From positions 1 to 62,576 of the forward strand of contig MCFL01000139.1 of assembly GCA_002102555.1 (NCBI GenBank): 62,576 nucleotides of DNA. Direction: 5' to 3'. A program made the translations under genes and the position numbers. Under the pieces are notes generated by a model that was given only the letters and a program-made list of their open reading frames with translations, did no database searches and had not been told where the DNA came from. Source of the stretch: Catenaria anguillulae PL171 (Eukaryota; Blastocladiomycota; Blastocladiomycetes; Blastocladiales; Catenariaceae). Positions 20,982 through 31,950 of the stretch are shown here, piece after piece. How positions within the stretch are numbered: position 1 is the first letter of the stretch; each line of letters starts with the position of its first letter.

Positions 20982-22142
20982 ATGGCCGAATCTTCATTCC
21001 AATCGTCACTGCGTGCCTTCCAACAATCTCGCGCCAACCCTGCACCACCCACCACGACCGCCACAAGTGGCTCTTCGGGATCTTGGACGCGATGGATGGA
21101 CTCGATGCGTGGCGGCAGCGACGACCAAGCGGCTGAAGAAGGCCGCGGACTACTCTCTGGCCTGATGCCCGGAACCAACTCTCGGCAGCAGCAGCAGGAG
21201 GTGGATGCGCGAACGCGGGCGTTTGAGGTTGCATGTGGGTGTTGCCCTGCCCTGTCTGCTTCACAAGTATACATCTACGTTCACCGTGTGGCCTGCGCAT
21301 GGTCCCCCACATGAATTGATGACTGAAATCTGTGTGCTTGTGTGTGTGTGTTTTTTTTCCCAATGTGTAGCGGTTCATTGTCTTTGCGTGCTGTACAGGC
21401 GGCGGCCTGCTCTTCTTTTTCCTCGTACGTTGAGTGCCGCCACTCACACTCAATCACACATACAACAGCGGCGAATCTGACACATTAAGCACCATTGCAT
21501 GTATGCACTGCCTCTAGTCCTTTTTCATGCTGCCCATGCTCGTCATTGCACCTCAAAAGTTTGCATTTCTCTCATGCATGGGCTCGCTGCTACTGTTTTC
21601 GTCGCTCGGCTTTCTTCGGTTCGTTTGTATTATCTTTTTGCTCGCGAGCGCAATCTTGCTCCCATCTGACGAGCAGTGGCACTTACTGATCCTTTTTTTT
21701 TGCATCTTGCGCCTTGTGTGGCATGCACCTAGCGGATGGCCGGGACACATGGCGGCCGTGTTTTCCAAAGACCGGTGGCCGTTTTCCGTCGGGTACCTGT
21801 TGAGTCTTGTGGGTGGGTTGTGGGCCAGTGTCATTGTACGTATGGCCAGCTTGCCCAATGCAGAAAGACATGTGCGTGGAGATGATGGACTAACAGCACA
21901 AGCAACAGATCCACAGCTACCTGCTCACCATTGTGTTTATCATCTTGCACACGGTTGCCCTTGTGTGGTATTACATGTCGTTTTTACCTGGCGGCATTTC
22001 CGGGCTCAGGGTATGTCTGTTTGGGCCTAGGGGCGGAGGGGCGACAACTACGTGAATGAGTGCTGACCGATTCCTTTGCGACTTTCAATAGACCATGACA
22101 GGTATGATGGCGAGCAGTGGCCGGTCGCTTCTTCCCATTTGA
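20982..22142 (+). CDS. SFT2: SFT2 vesicle transport protein
   Basis: Six exons (20982-21227, 21371-21424, 21518-21618, 21733-21835, 21909-22010, 22092-22142) give 218 residues, the usual size for SFT2. The N-terminal 80 residues are cytosolic. Four membrane helices follow: FIVFACCTGGGLLFFF; the stretch with APQKFAFLSCMGSLLLF; GYLLSLVGGLWASVI; and LLTIVFIILHTVALVWYYM. The loop RGWPGHMAAVFSKDRWPFS fits the family. SFT2 acts in endosome-to-Golgi fusion in the Golgi membrane. All splices are GT..AG and keep the frame. Confidence 0.9.
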
Positions 22143-22421
22143 TGCGTGTCGAGCACGTCAGTGTTTTATTGCTTGCCAGTAAGTGCATGCAGTCTTGTTG
22201 GCACAATGGATCGGTTCCTGTCATTCTACATGCGTGCTTCCATTCCCGGTACACTCCATTCACAAAACGTAGCGTCACATCGCTGTTTTCCATTCTTGAC
22301 CTGGACGGCAGGATACAATACACGGACGCACACACACAAGCAAACGTTGCCGACCAACAAGACAGCATCATCCCAAGAAGAGATGCGGACCAGCGCTGTT
22401 AGGTTTCTTCATATGCTTCTT

Positions 22422-23105
22422 TTACACCTCCTCGCCAGGGCACGCGCACGTCTTTGGGCACTTTTCATAACACCCGAGGCATCCCGGATTGGCCGGATCG
22501 CGGCACTTGCGGTCGCACGACCGAATGCACGGCACATACGCTCCCATGTAGCACTCGCCGAGCTTAGTGCGGTCGCAAGGACCCCAACGTGCGCACAAGC
22601 CTACGGATAGTATTTCAGTTAGTAGCGCACACAGACGTCAGCCAAAAGCCGATAACTCAAGCTCTTGCGGGGGGTACATAGGGACGTACGGTAAGGTCCA
22701 GGCAACGGGTCAGTCAAAACGGTTTCTTTGGCTGCCGGATCCAGCGTCAACATGGCACGCTCGCCCGCCCCGGGGCACGGGCATTTGGCTTTGCAGAACT
22801 GCATGCAGCCGCCGCACCGCGGGTCCAATGGGTTGGTTTTGCATGTGTTTTCGCAGTGGCACACGCAGTTGAGGTACCCGGGGTAGTAGCAGTCGAGGGC
22901 AGAACGGTTGCATGTTGGAACGTTGGTCGATGGTTCTGTCGTGTGGGAATGGCATCGATGCATGGATGGATGGATGGGATTTTAAGGCACAGTGTAAGCG
23001 GCGAATTCTCCTAGAAAGAAAGTATGAGCAAAACATACGGGGTTGAGCGGTGGTAGTGCCGGCCAGAACGGCCAGCACCGTGACGAGAAGGGTCGAGTAG
23101 CGCAT
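22422..23105 (-). CDS. Secreted cysteine-rich protein with two repeat modules
   Basis: Three exons (23039-23105, 22690-22935, 22422-22600) give 163 residues. The start MRYSTLLVTVLAVLAGTTTA is a clear signal peptide. The mature protein has two related modules of about 48 residues, each beginning C.R..L..CY and ending GC...C.K.C.CPG (CGGCMQFCKAKCPCPG and CLGCYEKCPKTCACPG). They are joined by a linker with AMLTLDPAAKETVLTDPLPG. The cysteines suggest disulphide-rich extracellular folds. I do not recognise the family. A cell-wall, adhesion or effector role is possible but unsupported. Confidence 0.75.
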
Positions 23106-24724
23106 GGTTACAACCTTGGAAGGGCAAGCAACAAGAGTAGTGGATCAATTCAAAGAATGCAGGCAATCCACATGTCCACTTGCAGGAATCGCCTGCGGGC
23201 AGCCCACGGCTTTATACTTGGCGGTCGGCGGGCCGCCAACATCGGTCCACAGAGCTCAAGCGCATGCATCCACCCCAAATGAGTTTCCCTGACCGTACGC
23301 GGGAGAGCCTAAAGGTGAGCATGGGGAGTGGAGCCAGCCGCCCACAAGCAGCAACAACCTTTGCCGGCCACACTTGATCTCGTTTCAGATCCCACGACTG
23401 CGCACGAGGGACGGCCAGCAGGAGCGACAGCGAGGTGGCACATGCTGCGCAATGCCACTCGGATTTAGCACTTGCAAACGGATCAGTACGTATCAAGTCA
23501 ATCAAGTTGGGGAAACATTGTTGCTGCGGAATGCGGCCAATGTCGATCAGTTGTGTCTTGGGATGTCTCACCTGCAGTGTCGGAGTGTGCAGATTGTGCT
23601 GATGTGCCGATATCGTTGGATACATTGTGGATGGATGAGCACTGAGTTTACGTGCCAATTAGCAACAATCAAGCCGTTCCCCTGCATGTTCGCTCAGAAA
23701 CAGCGGCAGATGTCGTCACGAAATGGTCAATCTGGCCAACCTGGCGCTAGCGGATGCGCAGATGTGCTGTCCCTTGGGCCTTGGTGAATGATTGAAGCAG
23801 CTGCAGACGAAGTATCATCAAAAAACCGACAGGATATGGACGTCGCCGCTTTGCAACTCGCGGCTTAGGCCTGTCGAGATGGCAAGAGAATTCTGCGCTT
23901 GCTCCAGGTTACAACCAGTTGAGTTGGCTTACATGCATGACCAGCCAGTCGTGTGCAACAGCAATAGAAGCAGCTCGATCTGAGAACCGACATGGATTTG
24001 CACAGGCAAATTCAGGAAGAGCGCTTCCTCCCTCCATTTTCCTTGCTCGATGAGCGACCAAGTAGTCTAGAGCAGTGGAACCCAAACAGCCACGAGTTCC
24101 CACATCCTGGCTTCGGTAGAGTCGCGTCCGACACCAGTTGAAACGGCAGCTCCTTACAGCCAGAAAATATGAAGACTCTGCGCTCGGTTTGACAGCGCAG
24201 CAGGCGTTAGCAGGCAAACGATTGTGAGACAGCATTTCAGGACCCGCTGCAGTATCGAAGTGCCGACGAACGCGATCTTCAGGCCAGTGCATGTTTGTGC
24301 AGCCACACCAACACAGTCATGAGTCGTCAATAGATCGGGCGGTTTATTGGCCAATGATTTCAGTGCGGGCCGCCAAAAGCCCAAGTGATCTATCAGCTTT
24401 GCGTTTCATAACGGGTGGACGGAGATTTTGGTGACATGCCTAAGGTCTGAGGGCCAGAACGTTTATGTTCAGGCACAGCTGAGCGGCATACCAGGCTAAA
24501 ATATTTGTGAGGTGCGCATCTATTCCGCCCACAATTAAATTCTTAATTCAATCGTGAGTAGAAGTATGTCTTGTGGATACCATTGTGAAGGCCCCGCGTC
24601 TGGGAACCGACACGATTCGCGCTGTCTTGCCCAAGTTGGCCTTCCCATGCCTGAGAAACAAGAAGGATGGAATCAACACCTATACAACGAGGAGATGAAC
24701 ATTAATACGGAAAAACGCAAAACA
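23106..24724. other. 1.6-kb gap without a recognisable gene
   Basis: Only short overlapping frames, none with a recognisable motif or good splice context. No tRNA was read here. It probably contains the promoter of the cysteine-rich gene and the 3' UTR of the zinc-finger gene. Confidence 0.5.
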
Positions 24725-25927
24725 CTATTTTCCTGTCGCAGCCGCGGCTGCGGCAGCCCCGGTCCCTTTTCCACTTGCCGCTTCGCCCGCCAACAAGGCT
24801 GCCAATTCCGCCAACTCGTCTGCCCGCTCGCCAGCCTCCTTTGCCTTGACCTGAGCGATGCGATCCACCATGGCGTCTTTGCTTGCCTGTACCGTCGCCA
24901 GCTCCGTCAACAAGTCTCTGACCGCATCGCGGTTCACTGCAATTGCATTCTCAATCATGGCCACGCGCATCTCGAGCGCGCGAATGCGGTGGGGCCAGCT
25001 CGGAAGGCTGCGCAACGTGGAGTCCATGTCGGCCCCTGACACGGGCGTTGTGTTGGTGGGCAGGGCAGCGTGCACGATGCTGCTCGATGTGGTATTGGAT
25101 GATGCCAGGTCGTCGCCAGCGTCGCTTGTGAGTTGTGTTTGGTCATCGTCGTCCTCATCCTCGTCCTCGTCGCTATCTCCATCTTCGTCACCTGAATCCC
25201 TTGGATCCCCATTGCGGGCCCGCTTGCGCTTGCCCTTGTTATTGCTGTTCCCCTTGCCACTCGCCGCGCGATCGCCGCCCAAGGCCGTCAGCGCGGCCAC
25301 GGCCGCGTGCTCGAGGGCTTCTGCCGACAACTCGGCAAGCGACGCGGCAATTTCAGCTCTGCGCGCGGCCTCGCGCTCAATGCGCTGCGCGCGTAGCTCC
25401 TCGAGCCGAACAAGCCGTGGCGACCGCCACACGTACTCGCCGTTGATGAGTGTCTGGTCGGCGTGGTGGATGCGGTGGTGTTTGGCCATGGCGTCGGACC
25501 GCGAAAACGATTTGTCGCATTCGGCGATTGGGCAGTCGTAGGGCTTTTCGCCCGTGTGGCCGCGGCTGTTTGGAGGTTGGATCGGATTGAAGTGACGGAT
25601 GAGTCGTTTGGCCAAACAGAACCAACGAAATGAACGCATGGAGAAGAGCATGGCGTACAGATGGGCAATGAGGGCAAACCGAGACTGTTGGACGACGCCG
25701 CGCCGTGGACATTCGGCCCACTTGCACTCATACGTGGGCTTTTCTTGCCCGCGCTTGTGCGGCTTGGCGTGCACGTCCGAGATGTGCTGCACAAGGTAGT
25801 CGCTGTCGTCAAACACTTCGCCGCAGTCGTCCCACATGCACACAATCTCGGGTGGCAATAGGTCATCAGTAGTGGCGCCCGACAGGGGCGGTGCCATGGG
25901 TGTAGGCGTCGGCTCGGGTGGGTCCAT
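24725..25927 (-). CDS. C2H2 zinc-finger protein, INO80 subunit 1-like
   Basis: Two exons (25659-25927, 24725-25565) give 369 residues. Three fingers are visible: CMWDDCGEVFDDSDYLVQHI..H; CKWAECPRRGVVQQSRFALIAH with its HTGEK linker; and CPIAECDKSFSRSDAMAKHHRIHH. This spacing, and the CPRRG..SRFALIAHLR pattern, resemble the Iec1/INO80 complex subunit 1 group of chromatin remodelling. The 93-bp intron sits inside finger 2; removing it restores AHLRGHTGEKPYDC. Behind the fingers are a Glu/Arg helix, a basic KGKRKRAR signal, an acidic run and a C-terminal coiled coil. A start at 25990 would add 21 residues. Confidence 0.75.
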   Translation of the reverse strand: MDPPEPTPTPMAPPLSGATTDDLLPPEIVCMWDDCGEVFDDSDYLVQHISDVHAKPHKRGQEKPTYECKWAECPRRGVVQQSRFALIAHLYAMLFSMRSFRWFCLAKRLIRHFNPIQPPNSRGHTGEKPYDCPIAECDKSFSRSDAMAKHHRIHHADQTLINGEYVWRSPRLVRLEELRAQRIEREAARRAEIAASLAELSAEALEHAAVAALTALGGDRAASGKGNSNNKGKRKRARNGDPRDSGDEDGDSDEDEDEDDDDQTQLTSDAGDDLASSNTTSSSIVHAALPTNTTPVSGADMDSTLRSLPSWPHRIRALEMRVAMIENAIAVNRDAVRDLLTELATVQASKDAMVDRIAQVKAKEAGERADELAELAALLAGEAASGKGTGAAAAAAATGK

Positions 25928-26285
25928 GTTGGCTGGCGGATCGCAGGATCGTATGAATGTCAAGCGCGGATTCGTTGCTGAAAGTGTCACTATTCATGCC
26001 AAGTGCATTGGATGATTCCAAATTGTCGTCACAACACAACTCAAATGAAAACTTGGCTGATCAACCATCATCAACCCCACACACCAAAACATTCGCCAGT
26101 GAAGGCCTTGCAGGCAATGCGGCCTATGCACGACTCGTCTTTCGCCTTGTACATAGTCGAGACAGTCCTTGCGTCTAGATCTTGCTTCTTGACTGGGGCA
26201 TGACTCCAACCAACGTTGCCCCTGATTTCCGTCTTGACGCACGACTATATATACCGACTTAAACCAGCCGAAATAACAAGAAATC

Positions 26286-26358
26286 GGGGGTTTAGCTCAG
26301 TTGGTAGAGCGCGCGCTTCGCATGCGTGAGGCCAGGGGTTCGATTCCCCTAACCTCCA
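26286..26358 (+). tRNA. tRNA-Ala(CGC)
   Basis: 73 nt. Acceptor GGGGGTT/AACCTCC with discriminator A, anticodon loop TTCGCAT (CGC), T arm AGGGGTTCGATTCCCCT. It stands alone, outside the repeated clusters. Confidence 0.94.
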
Positions 26359-27387
26359 CTTTTGCCTGGCGCGAGTGGTGGCTTGCGGTTGCCATCAGGT
26401 GCATTGACATCACCGTGCAAAAGATAAAGGAAACACCAAAAGATAACCTGATAATTCGGGACTCATGGGTTCCATTCATTTTACCGACGTTGGTCACATG
26501 GGCCGAACCGCCAATCACGAGATGAAAAGGCTGGGCAGATGCGGAGTGAGCCGCCACCAGTCCGCTGTGTGACCAGTCTGTCTGGCGTGAAAACAGGAAA
26601 GGCCCGATCAGCCTCGTTCACTTACCTCTTTGCTTATCGGTAACATTCCGATCGAGGGCACAGAAATGAATCCATAAACATCTGCGGCTTGAAGTGGCCG
26701 GGCTGCCACGTCCAGGCTGATGCAGGCGCTCCAGAATGCTGTGCGAGAATATTGCTCCACATGACCGCAAAAGCGCGCTGAGGACGCGTTGAATCGGCAG
26801 GGCCAACCATGCGAACATGTCTCGCGTCGCGATAAACCTGAAAATTGAAATCACAATCAACAGTCCCATTTCCTCACACGACCAACAGCCCGACTGCTTC
26901 ATCACTTTTTGAACCAACCACCGGGCCAGAAACCGCACCTCTGCGCTGTGCGGGTGTCGGAATTTTTCGGATAAGGTTGTTACATAGTGCTTCTCTGCTT
27001 CTGGCCTCACCCCGCAGTGCGCACGAGCGCCCATGTATCTCAAGCGATAGCCACTTGCGGCGCTGCGATGGCCCTCCCTCCGCTTCGACCGACAACGAAC
27101 AATTCTTAAAGCGGCCCCACCCTCCTCCTCGCTTCCCATCGCATCGTGTTCGCGTCGACACACACTTACTCGACGGTTCGCCATCGCAGGCAACAACACC
27201 AACCTTCGTACCACCCAATCGCACACAAAGCAGCCATCCACACTTGGCGCACTCACAACCGCACCTATCAATACCCCGCCGCTCGACGCTCTTCCTTCTT
27301 CCTAAGCGAACCGCGAATCGTGCAGCAACCTACCGCATCTCAATCACGTCAATCACCGATCCACCCAATATTCATACAACTTCCACA
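26359..27387. other. Upstream region of the ammonium transporter
   Basis: No convincing coding frame. The last 300 bp are C-rich with CA and CACACA blocks, as expected for a promoter and 5' UTR. No specific site could be identified. Confidence 0.5.
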
Positions 27388-28838
27388 ATGGCCGGCGAAG
27401 CAGCACCCAAAGAAATCCCTCCACCAGCGGCGGGCGATGTGGGCTTTGTGCTCATTTCCACGGCGCTCGTCATGATCATGATTGCCGGTCTGGGCTACTT
27501 TTACGCTGGCATGGCGCGCGACAAGTCTGCGCTTTCGCTCATGTTGATTTCGCTCGTATCGCTGTCCATTGTCATGATTCAATGGTTTGTGATTGGATAC
27601 TCGCTCACGTTTTCGACAACGTCGGGCGCATTCTTGGGCAATGGCCAGTTTGCATTCTTTATGGGCGTTGGAGGTGACCAATCCGTGATTGCATCGCTAC
27701 CCAACCTGGCGTACGCATTGTTCCAAGGAATGTTTGCCGCCATCACACCCGCACTGGCCGTCGGATCGATCGCTGAACGGTACGGCCCCTGTCATTTTCC
27801 CATGGCGCTGTTTCTATCCACAAGCACTAACATGGTCACTCAAAACCCACGCACAGGTTTAACCTCATTCCCATGTGCGTCTTCATGGTCGTGTGGACAA
27901 CATTGGTCTACGACCCGATCGCCTACTGGCACTGGGGCGCCAACGGATGGCTCAACGCCCTCGGTGCGCTCGACTTTGCCGGCGGCACGCCCGTCCACAT
28001 TGCCTCTGGCTACGCTGGCCTTGCCCTGGCCCTATACTGCGGCAAGCGCCGTGTTTCGGACGACCCTTTCAAGCCCCACTCCATGTCGTCGGTCATCCTT
28101 GGCACATCGCTCCTTTGGTTTGGATGGTATGGCTTCAACGGCGGCTCTGCGGGTGCTGCGAATGCGCGCGCAGCGCTTGCGATGGTGACGACGACGCTGG
28201 CGGCGGCGCTTGGTGGTCTGACGTGGCTCGTGATTGACTATGTGCGTGACCGGCGCGTGTCAGCACTTGGATTTTGCTCGGGGGTTGTGTCGGGGTTGGT
28301 GGCCATCACGCCTGCATGTGGCCATGTGTCTCCTGCGTCGTCGCTTGCGTTTGGGTTTTTGGGCGGGTTTGTTTGCAACTATGCGTCTCGGCTCAAGCAC
28401 CAGCTGCGGTTTGATGACACGCTGGATGCGTTTGGGATCCATGGTGTGGGTGGGACACTTGGCGGGTTTCTCACGGGCATCTTTGCCGACAAGGCGTTTA
28501 TTGCGCTGGATGGGACGGAAAAGCTGGGCGGTGCCATGTCTGGGAACCCGATGCAGATTGTGTATCAGCTGGCGTCGATTGGGGCGGGGATTGGGTGGTC
28601 GTTCTTTGTGACACTGGCGATCGCATTCATCATGGACAAGTGTGGGCTCAAGTTGCGGGCGTCGGCCGAGGACGAGGAGTATGGCATGGACCATGCGCAA
28701 ATGGGCGAGTTTGTGCATGACTATGTTGCGGACCGCGTGTCCAACTCGATTGAGATGAAGCGGTCGGGCAGTCGCGATATTGCTGCTGTGCCTCGGATTT
28801 CGGATCAGTCGCAGGAGCCGGCCAAGTTGATTGAGTAA
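27388..28838 (+). CDS. Ammonium transporter (Amt/Mep family)
   Basis: Two exons (27388-27779, 27857-28838) give 457 residues. About eleven membrane helices are visible, with GLGYFYAGMARDKSAL, both pore histidines (in GTPVHIASGYAGLAL and DAFGIHGVGGTLGGFLTG) and the family signature FGWYGFNGGSAGAANARA. The C-terminal tail is cytosolic and polar. It imports ammonium across the plasma membrane. The last 722 bp of the gene lie inside the left arm of the large inverted repeat, so the mirror arm carries a headless copy. Confidence 0.93.
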
Positions 28839-30219
28839 GTGTTTACATTGAATAAGTAAAGTATTGGGTCCTCGATCGATGGGGAAGGATCATGTTCCAT
28901 GTGCCGTCGTGGATCTCGCCTGTTGTCTGTCTGTACATTTCATTTTTCTTGTCTCTTCTCCTTTGATCCACTCCATCCGTTCATCGTACGCATCACGAGT
29001 CAACTGGCGATGAACGACCGTTCAATTCTTTGCTTGTGAGCGAGCATGTATTTACCTGGCCTTTGTTTTTCAGTATACCATATGCTCAGAGTTTGCCGTT
29101 TTCCCTCGATCTCTGTCCAACTCACGGGCAAATGAGAGTGCGAAAATCATGTTTGCGATTAGAGGGCACGCACGACGAAAAGAAAAAGCTATACTCACTT
29201 AGCGAGGGACAACCAGCGAGGAGAGCACAGCAACCCAACGCGAGTGTGGAGGGAACACAAGTAAACATCCGAGATTGAAGTGTCGCTGCGGGATAGAGAA
29301 CAGAGTATAGACAAGGTATGGTGGAAAAGAACATGTTGACGGGAGCACGGACTTGGTTGGAGTGGGTACGAATTCGAACGAACAGATCTTGATGAATGAA
29401 TGAATGAATGATGTGCCATGTCCTCAAAGAAAACGTGCACGCAATTTCCCGCACATTCCCATGGTTGAGTTTGTCCAACAATCAAGGAAGAAATTGCTAC
29501 AACTTTGATTCGTGAGCCGCCTCGTGCATGCATGCCAGACTGCCAGTGTCCATGTCAGATGAGGATATGCGTAGGGTGGTGGTAAATATGGACTCAAGGG
29601 ACGGAAATGGCAATGTGAGACAGAGGGACAAGCGATGGTGTCTGGGCCGTCCACTTTTGAATTCCCATGAAATAGTGGGCTGTGGTGTCATGCAAAGATT
29701 GAAAATGATAGCGAATGCGTGAGAGAGAAGAGCCATGCACACAGTGAGGCATGGACAAAGTTAGTAATGGGAGCAAACTGCAATAAAGAGAAAAGAGCGA
29801 CAGGTTCAGTGTCGCCCATTAACCACTTAGCTCCTGCGCAAATCAAGACAAGAACTCGAACGGAATGTGAGGAATGTATTGAGAGATGCAATGAGTTGGG
29901 CGGCGGGCACCAACGAGTTTTAATATCTGATCAAAAATATTTGAGTCGGTTCCAAGCGCCGTCGCCGTCATTGTGTCGACTAACGGGAAAAAAAAGGTGG
30001 ATCAGTGCTGGTGCTTGTTGAGTGGGCAGCAACGAGTGGGAAGAGATGATCCGGGTTGGCAGTAGTAATGAGTAAAAGGTATTGGTATAGAGAAGCTTGA
30101 GTGAGAATTGGCAAGAGTTGCATTTGGGGTGGTGTTTTACCAGGCACCGTATTGTCGTCCAGTGTGCCGACAGGTAGTCCCGCGTTAATCCACAAAACGA
30201 TAGCGATCTCGTTGAATGA
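28839..30219. other. Gene-poor stretch in left arm
   Basis: 1.4 kb with only short frames and an attc x4 run near 29395. No protein, tRNA or mobile element recognised. Confidence 0.5.
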
Positions 30220-30291
30220 TGTCACCTCCCAGAATCGAACTGGGGCCGCCACGGCCACAACGTGGAGTACTAACCACTATACTAAGGTGAC
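30220..30291 (-). tRNA. tRNA-His(GTG), left arm
   Basis: 72 nt with loop TTGTGGC. Its 5' end overlaps the first copy of a 15-bp target duplication, so the gene stayed whole after a LINE fragment inserted just upstream. Confidence 0.92.
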
Positions 30292-30342
30292 TTGTCCCAG
30301 GCCTGGTTCAATAAAACTCTGCATTCTACTAAGGTGACTTGT
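30281..30342 (-). mobile_element. 32-bp LINE 3' end inserted at tRNA-His
   Basis: The target duplication actaaggtgacttgt occurs at 30281-30295 and 30328-30342. Between them are 32 bp, cccaggcctggttcaataaa followed by actctgcattct, matching the 3' end of the LINE at 7976-8004 apart from one extra a and an edge base. The fragment reads 3'-wards in the + direction, antisense to the tRNA, exactly as at tRNA-Arg. It is an extreme 5' truncation. The mirror copy is at 39763-39824. Confidence 0.85.
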
Positions 30343-30575
30343 TACTTGGAACGGCAATTCTTGCACTCTCAATTTCAAAAGTCACTTGGCTTGACTGGCG
30401 TCACCATGCGTGCGACGCAGAGCTGCTTGCTGGCGATACGGTGCTGCTGAGTGCTGGGTGGACAATGACACGGAAATATATATCTCATGACCTCAACTGT
30501 TGCCAAAAGCAAAAAGTGGGCAGACGGACGCAACGCAGAAAGAGAAAGAGACAGGGCAAGAAAAAGCAGAATTAA

Positions 30576-30657
30576 TGTCCAAGGCAGGGTTCGAACCTGC
30601 GCCTCCGAAGAGAACAGCACCTGAAGCTGCCGCCTTAGACCGCTCGGCCACTTGAAC
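30576..30657 (-). tRNA. tRNA-Leu(CAG), left arm
   Basis: 82 nt, same sequence as 8860-8941 with a long variable arm and loop TTCAGGT. Confidence 0.92.
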
Positions 30658-30886
30658 ATGCTGTGCCCGCAGTCAAATTTATCTATCATTGGAAGGGCGC
30701 AAAGCCCTGTCTGAATCCAACGTTTGCTCGTAGTTGCGGGTTCAGACCTCGCCGATAGCCCCACGGTGGCCACACAAAATCCACCCAGCTTGCGGCGTAC
30801 GGCGGCCATCCTGTTGGCTGACCTGACCAGACGACAAGACCAGATGACAAAAAGACAAAACAGTTGGCTGTGGACATACAATGCGC

Positions 30887-30943
30887 GGATCAGGCAGGAA
30901 TCGAACCCGCGCCCTCATGATGACCGAAAATTTTCCCAGAACC
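30887..30943 (-). repeat. tRNA 3'-half-like repeat A, left arm
   Basis: Reads gggaaaattttcggtcatca, then a T arm gcgggttcgattcctgc and the acceptor-like ctgatcc, with no 5' half. It always lies just upstream of the cluster's Leu gene and next to initiator Met. Confidence 0.45.
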
Positions 30944-30983
30944 AAAACAATGCAGAAACAAAGCAGCCGTGCGAAAAGAAATA

Positions 30984-31055
30984 TAGCGCCACTCCGTTTC
31001 GATCAGAGGACCTCCAGGTTATGAGCCTGGCGCGCTTCCACTGCGCCATGGCGCT
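30984..31055 (-). tRNA. Initiator tRNA-Met(CAT), left arm
   Basis: 72 nt with A1:T72, CTCATAA loop and GATCGAAAC in the T loop. Confidence 0.93.
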
Positions 31056-31164
31056 ATGGGTATTTATGCTATTACCTCAGACCACAATGATTGGTCTGGC
31101 ATGAAATGTGTGAAGTCTTAAGTTTGGTGAAGGCAAAAAAATGAAGCGACGCACTTCACATCTT

Positions 31165-31237
31165 AGGTCATACTGAGATTCGAACTCAGGTCCCGAGATT
31201 CAGAGTCTCGTGTGCTAACCGACTACACCATACGACC
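31165..31237 (-). tRNA. tRNA-Gln(CTG), left arm
   Basis: 73 nt, identical in its cloverleaf to 8379-8451. Confidence 0.93.
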
Positions 31238-31473
31238 TTGTTGTTTACACGTTCTGTTTCAAGTCACCGAGTACCCCAAACCCCTGCGATGTATGTGTCC
31301 CAGTCCAGGGCCCCAGAAGCTCCAAGAAGCAGTTCGTTGTTGAGCGCTTCGTGTGCGCTCCTCTTTGTGCCTGCCCCGTGAGCAGCAGATGGCTCCAAAC
31401 GCTCAGCGATCGATGGGCAGGCAAGCAAGCCAAGGTCTTGGTCTGTTCCCTCCTGCAATCCGAACTGTCCGAT

Positions 31474-31525
31474 TGGTGCAGGCAGGGTTCGAACACGGGC
31501 CCGTGAGTGTTGAGGAAAATTGCCA
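31474..31525 (-). repeat. tRNA 3'-half-like repeat B, left arm
   Basis: Reverse-complement copy of 8091-8142, between tRNA-Gln(CTG) and tRNA-Arg. Confidence 0.45.
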
Positions 31526-31591
31526 AACTTTTTGTTGGAAGAAATCAATTTTGTGAACGGGGTCGAAATCAAACCCCTATTACTAACAAGA

Positions 31592-31664
31592 GGACCTATG
31601 GCCAAATGGATAAGGCGCCTGACTACGGATCAGGAGATTCCAGGTTCGATCCCTGGTAGGTTCG
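31592..31664 (+). tRNA. tRNA-Arg(ACG), left arm
   Basis: 73 nt. Acceptor GGACCTA/TAGGTTC, anticodon stem CCTGA/TCAGG, loop CTACGGA (ACG), T arm CCAGGTTCGATCCCTGG. Nucleotides 3-18 are the target sequence of the LINE at 714-8007; this copy is uninterrupted. Confidence 0.94.
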
Positions 31665-31878
31665 CTTTTTGTCCCGCAAACCTGGGCGTGTGGTTGGCGA
31701 ATTGCTTCCCGCCCTCAATGAGCCAGACCTGGGGTCGCCAGCAATCCTCCTCGCAGAGTTATTTAGTTACGCAACCACCGCGCTCAGCTCCGAGACTCAA
31801 AATGTCCTTCCCATTTGCGTTTTGCGTCAAGCGGTGACGAATTATGCGGGGCAAAAGCGCACGCGAAAATACTATCAC

Positions 31879-31950
31879 GGTTCCGTAGTGTAGTGGTGAT
31901 CACCCCGGACTTTGAATCCGGTAACCCGAGTTCGAACCTCGGCGGGACCT
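31879..31950 (+). tRNA. tRNA-Gln(TTG), left arm
   Basis: 72 nt. Acceptor GGTTCCG/CGGGACC, discriminator T, loop CTTTGAA (anticodon TTG), T arm CCGAGTTCGAACCTCGG. Confidence 0.93.

Noticed and set aside
23106-24724. Several frames of 60-160 residues
   Set aside because: None shows a motif, plausible splicing or codon bias.
26618-27271. 217-residue minus-strand frame upstream of the ammonium transporter
   Set aside because: No recognisable domain and compositionally like random GC-rich sequence; probably promoter and 5' UTR of the transporter.
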